A DNA stretch of 7,635 bases from positions 1-7,635 of the forward strand of contig CAMDOP010000153.1 in the NCBI GenBank assembly GCA_945903675.1, written 5' to 3'. The first letter of the stretch is position 1; each line of letters starts with the position of its first letter. Positions 5,659-7,635 of this stretch are shown piece by piece. The position numbers and the translations under genes were made by a program. Origin of the DNA: Crenothrix polyspora. GTDB taxonomy: Bacteria > Pseudomonadota > Gammaproteobacteria > Methylococcales > Methylomonadaceae. Below the pieces are notes generated by a model, which saw only the letters and a list, made by a program, of their open reading frames with translations, had not been told where the DNA came from and did no database searches.

Positions 5659-7280
5659 CCAGCTTTACTGAAGATCTAGCGATTAATTTGTCATTAACTA
5701 TTGACGGGAAGGCTTACCCTATAGACCCTGGTAATATTAAATCACTAAAGCTAGATCTATATTCTTATGGTTATCAGGGTGAAGTTAGTTTTGTTGTGGA
5801 CTGTGAAAAAGCAGCAGATACCCTATTAACACCCATTACAACTAATGATTTGATTGAGGTGTCCCTAAAAGTAGCGACTTATGTCAATAATAGCCAAGAC
5901 ACCCTCACACCACTCAGTTTAAAAGGACTAGTGACTAGTCGATATTTTACTGAACAATTGTTGAATTTGCCGGCTGGTAAAGAGGTCATGTTACTTCGAC
6001 ATTATCATTTAGTCTTTGCTGACCCTGCACAAGTGCTTTGGAAACAACATTATCCTTGCGATTTATTAGTTGACTCAACGTTAAAAGCATTGATTACTGC
6101 ACATACACCGACACAAATCACCATGGTTTATAATTGGGATGCAGTATTGTCTGTTTATTATCCCGTGCTAAGTTTGTCTTTGGGTACAGCTACAAATCAA
6201 GCTAGTTTTTATGACTACTTGATATGGCTGGTCGATAGTAATAATGGGGTTTTTAGTTATGACTATGCTACTCATAAATACACATTAAGTGCGGCAAAAA
6301 CTAAGTCAGGTACGGCTCTTTCACTTAAACATGAAGAAGTTTCCGGGTATATCGTTAATTATCCAGAAGTACATCGTTATCTGCCCAATGTTTTAAATGC
6401 TTATTCAGAAAACCCACAAACTACAGCTATTACTAATGCAGCGGTAACGACTAAGATACGACGTGATTTTATAGCCAGTTATCCTATCGCTGCCGATATG
6501 ACGGCCCGTGTAACCTTAGAAACCGCCAGATTTAATCAACATTTACATGAAGTGAATTTGGAGTATGAGCATTTTCAGTTGCAGGTGACGCCGCCAGGAG
6601 CATTGGTTAATTTTAAAAATAGTAATTTGTGGAATAAATTATCCTATATTCAAGCCAAAAGTTATCGTGTTAAGCAATGGCATTTTAGCGCCCAAGTAGC
6701 CGAGCAAGAATTAACCATAGATCTTAATATGGCTTACAGTCATTATGTGATGGAGCATAGTTTACTTTTAGAAACTGTGGCTGAGACCTGTGTGCCGCTA
6801 CCCCCTTATATTATGCCTAGCTATCCTGTTTTTGTGGAAGGCAAGATCGTTAGTGAAAAGGGTGCAGATGACGACATGACTTATCAATTTTATACCGATA
6901 GCGATACCTCGGTTAATTATTACAAAGTAAGTATTCCGTTATGGGCGAAAAAGAAAGTGCGTGCCGATTACCAGCCTAATCAAGATGGTGGTCAGTTTTA
7001 TTTTCCTCCCTATAAAAATGCGCGAGTATTGATTCGTTTAGAGTTCAATAGTGCCTATATAGATTCTTTTCTTGATTGGGGAACAGGAACAGCCTTACCT
7101 TTGGATTCTCAAGGCAATCAGTTAGTCATGGGTGTTTCTGCGACTAGTCAGAATATTATTAAACATAACTATGTAGATAGTAAGCCAGAATTGCAAATTC
7201 AACGTACACAAGACAAAGATACTGAATTATTGCAATTTTCTGATGGCAATATACTTTTGCAAACCTTGCAAAAGACTTAG
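5655..7280 (+). CDS. vgrG: VgrG/TssI-like spike hub protein, short form without beta-helix needle
   Basis: VgrG trimers cap the Hcp tube and form the spike that pierces the target. This 541-residue protein has a gp27-like hub (about residues 5-375), seen in YHLVFADPAQVLW (117-129, like YxLxxxDPxxxLW in VgrG) and the GLVTSRYFTE strand before it. It then has a gp5-type OB fold (about 390-480) with YPVFVEGKIVSEKG, GGQFYFPPY (445-453, compare the canonical PxxGxxFxPxxG/Y loop) and FLDWG (472-476). After IIKHNY and a short IQRTQDKDTE segment it ends at DGNILLQTLQKT, just where canonical VgrGs (600-700 residues) begin the repetitive beta-prism. The stop is TAG at 7278-7280; reading on in frame meets TAA soon after, so no frameshifted extension is evident. 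It overlaps tssE by four bases (ATGA). It could also be described as a Pvc8/gpD-like hub. Confidence 0.84.
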   Translation: MTSFTEDLAINLSLTIDGKAYPIDPGNIKSLKLDLYSYGYQGEVSFVVDCEKAADTLLTPITTNDLIEVSLKVATYVNNSQDTLTPLSLKGLVTSRYFTEQLLNLPAGKEVMLLRHYHLVFADPAQVLWKQHYPCDLLVDSTLKALITAHTPTQITMVYNWDAVLSVYYPVLSLSLGTATNQASFYDYLIWLVDSNNGVFSYDYATHKYTLSAAKTKSGTALSLKHEEVSGYIVNYPEVHRYLPNVLNAYSENPQTTAITNAAVTTKIRRDFIASYPIAADMTARVTLETARFNQHLHEVNLEYEHFQLQVTPPGALVNFKNSNLWNKLSYIQAKSYRVKQWHFSAQVAEQELTIDLNMAYSHYVMEHSLLLETVAETCVPLPPYIMPSYPVFVEGKIVSEKGADDDMTYQFYTDSDTSVNYYKVSIPLWAKKKVRADYQPNQDGGQFYFPPYKNARVLIRLEFNSAYIDSFLDWGTGTALPLDSQGNQLVMGVSATSQNIIKHNYVDSKPELQIQRTQDKDTELLQFSDGNILLQTLQKT

Positions 7281-7284
7281 GAGG
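7279..7284 (+). promoter_or_regulatory. Strong ribosome binding site overlapping the vgrG stop
   Basis: A perfect AGGAGG begins inside the vgrG stop codon (TAG, 7278-7280) and lies seven bases before the ATG at 7292. It is the strongest ribosome site in the window and suggests high, coupled translation of the protein downstream of vgrG. Confidence 0.85.
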
Positions 7285-7291
7285 CTAGAAG

Positions 7292-7635
7292 ATGGCTTCA
7301 AATACGGGTGATAATGGCGAGGAGGAACTTGATAAAGATTCAATAAGTAATGAATCAACGCCTGTTACTAATTCAACGGCTGATGATAATTCAGCTACTG
7401 ATTCAGCTGACGAGCCAGTAGCCGACGAACCTGTAGCAGAGGAACCAGCAGCTGACGAGCCAGCAGCAGAGGAGCCAGTAGCCGAGGAACCAGCAGCAGA
7501 ATTAATAGTAGTAAAAACAACAGCAGAAGAAATTGCAGCGGCTATCGCTGCTGCAATAGCCGCCTTAGACGTTGCTAAAGTTGCCGAAGCAGCGGCTGTC
7601 GCCGCTGCAGCAGAAGCAAAAATTGCTGCCGCTGT
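7292..7635 (+). CDS. Acidic, Ala/Pro/Glu-repeat protein coupled to vgrG (3' end outside window)
   Basis: The frame is open from ATG 7292 to the window end (114 full codons). I do not recognise a family. The first 39 residues are polar and acidic (Asp, Glu, Ser, Thr, Asn) and look disordered. Residues 40-69 are six pentapeptides of the form (D/E)-E-P-(V/A)-A, a stiff extended linker like the Pro-rich spacers of TonB-type and surface proteins. Residues 78-114 are almost all Ala with spaced Glu, Lys and Ile/Val (AEEIAAAIAAAIAALDVAK), predicted to be a long alpha-helix, perhaps a coiled coil. No signal peptide is seen. Placed directly behind a needle-less VgrG and with the best ribosome site in the operon, it may be a spike extension, tip/PAAR-bearing adaptor or effector carrier. 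This is inference, as the C-terminal domain is outside the window. Confidence 0.8.
   Translation, partial: MASNTGDNGEEELDKDSISNESTPVTNSTADDNSATDSADEPVADEPVAEEPAADEPAAEEPVAEEPAAELIVVKTTAEEIAAAIAAAIAALDVAKVAEAAAVAAAAEAKIAAA
7409..7498 (+). repeat. Six 15-base tandem repeats coding (D/E)EP(V/A)A
   Basis: Six in-frame 15-base units, each starting GAC or GAG and carrying CCA or CCT as third codon and ending in an Ala codon, fill this block without gaps. Units differ by one to a few bases, mostly silent or Val/Ala and Asp/Glu swaps, as expected of a repeat that expands by duplication and then drifts. Copy changes keep the frame and would only lengthen or shorten the linker. Confidence 0.9.

Noticed and set aside
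7538..7563. Perfect 8-base inverted repeat GCGGCTAT/ATAGCCGC with a 10-base loop
   Set aside because: It lies in a run of alanine codons, where GCN/NGC complementarity arises easily; there is no T-run and no reason to call a terminator or site.

Overview
The window is AT-rich bacterial DNA and carries the front part of a type VI secretion system (T6SS) cluster, all on the + strand. The T6SS itself, the low GC and the resemblance of the sheath genes to Francisella iglA/iglB suggest a gammaproteobacterium. No taxonomic marker is present, so this is only a suggestion.

Layout. (1) Bases 1-261 hold the 3' end of a gene whose product matches the C-terminal half of the catalytic domain of cholera toxin / heat-labile enterotoxin A1-type mono-ADP-ribosyltransferases, including an E-x-E catalytic motif. 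(2) About 261-750 is transposon debris: a short + strand transposase tail, then on the - strand the N-terminal zinc-ribbon part of an IS1595-type transposase with a broken second zinc knuckle. (3) About 693-1285 is non-coding. It holds an AATG tandem repeat, a short G-rich tract, a plausible sigma70-type promoter and an inverted repeat ahead of the T6SS operon. (4) From 1286 to the end of the window lies a tight operon: tssB, tssC, a divergent hcp-like gene, tssK, tssE, a short vgrG-like gene, and the start of an acidic, Ala/Pro/Glu-repeat protein.

How the genes work together. TssB and TssC polymerise into the contractile sheath. The Hcp-like protein is the likely inner tube. TssE (gp25-like) and TssK belong to the baseplate, TssK linking it to the membrane complex. 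The VgrG-like protein is the likely spike hub. The last four genes are joined by stop/start overlaps (TAATG, ATGA) or by a ribosome site next to the upstream stop, so they are probably translationally coupled. The membrane complex (TssJ, TssL, TssM), TssF, TssG, TssA and the ClpV ATPase are not in the window and would be expected beyond its end or elsewhere.

Noteworthy points. The order tssB-tssC-hcp-tssK parallels Francisella iglA-iglB-iglC-iglD. The VgrG-like protein stops just after the OB fold and lacks the usual beta-helical needle. An unusual low-complexity protein is coupled to it. tssK lacks a Shine-Dalgarno and instead has a four-copy AATT repeat against its start. An enterotoxin-A-like ADP-ribosyltransferase lies next to the secretion cluster with no recognisable immunity gene behind it.
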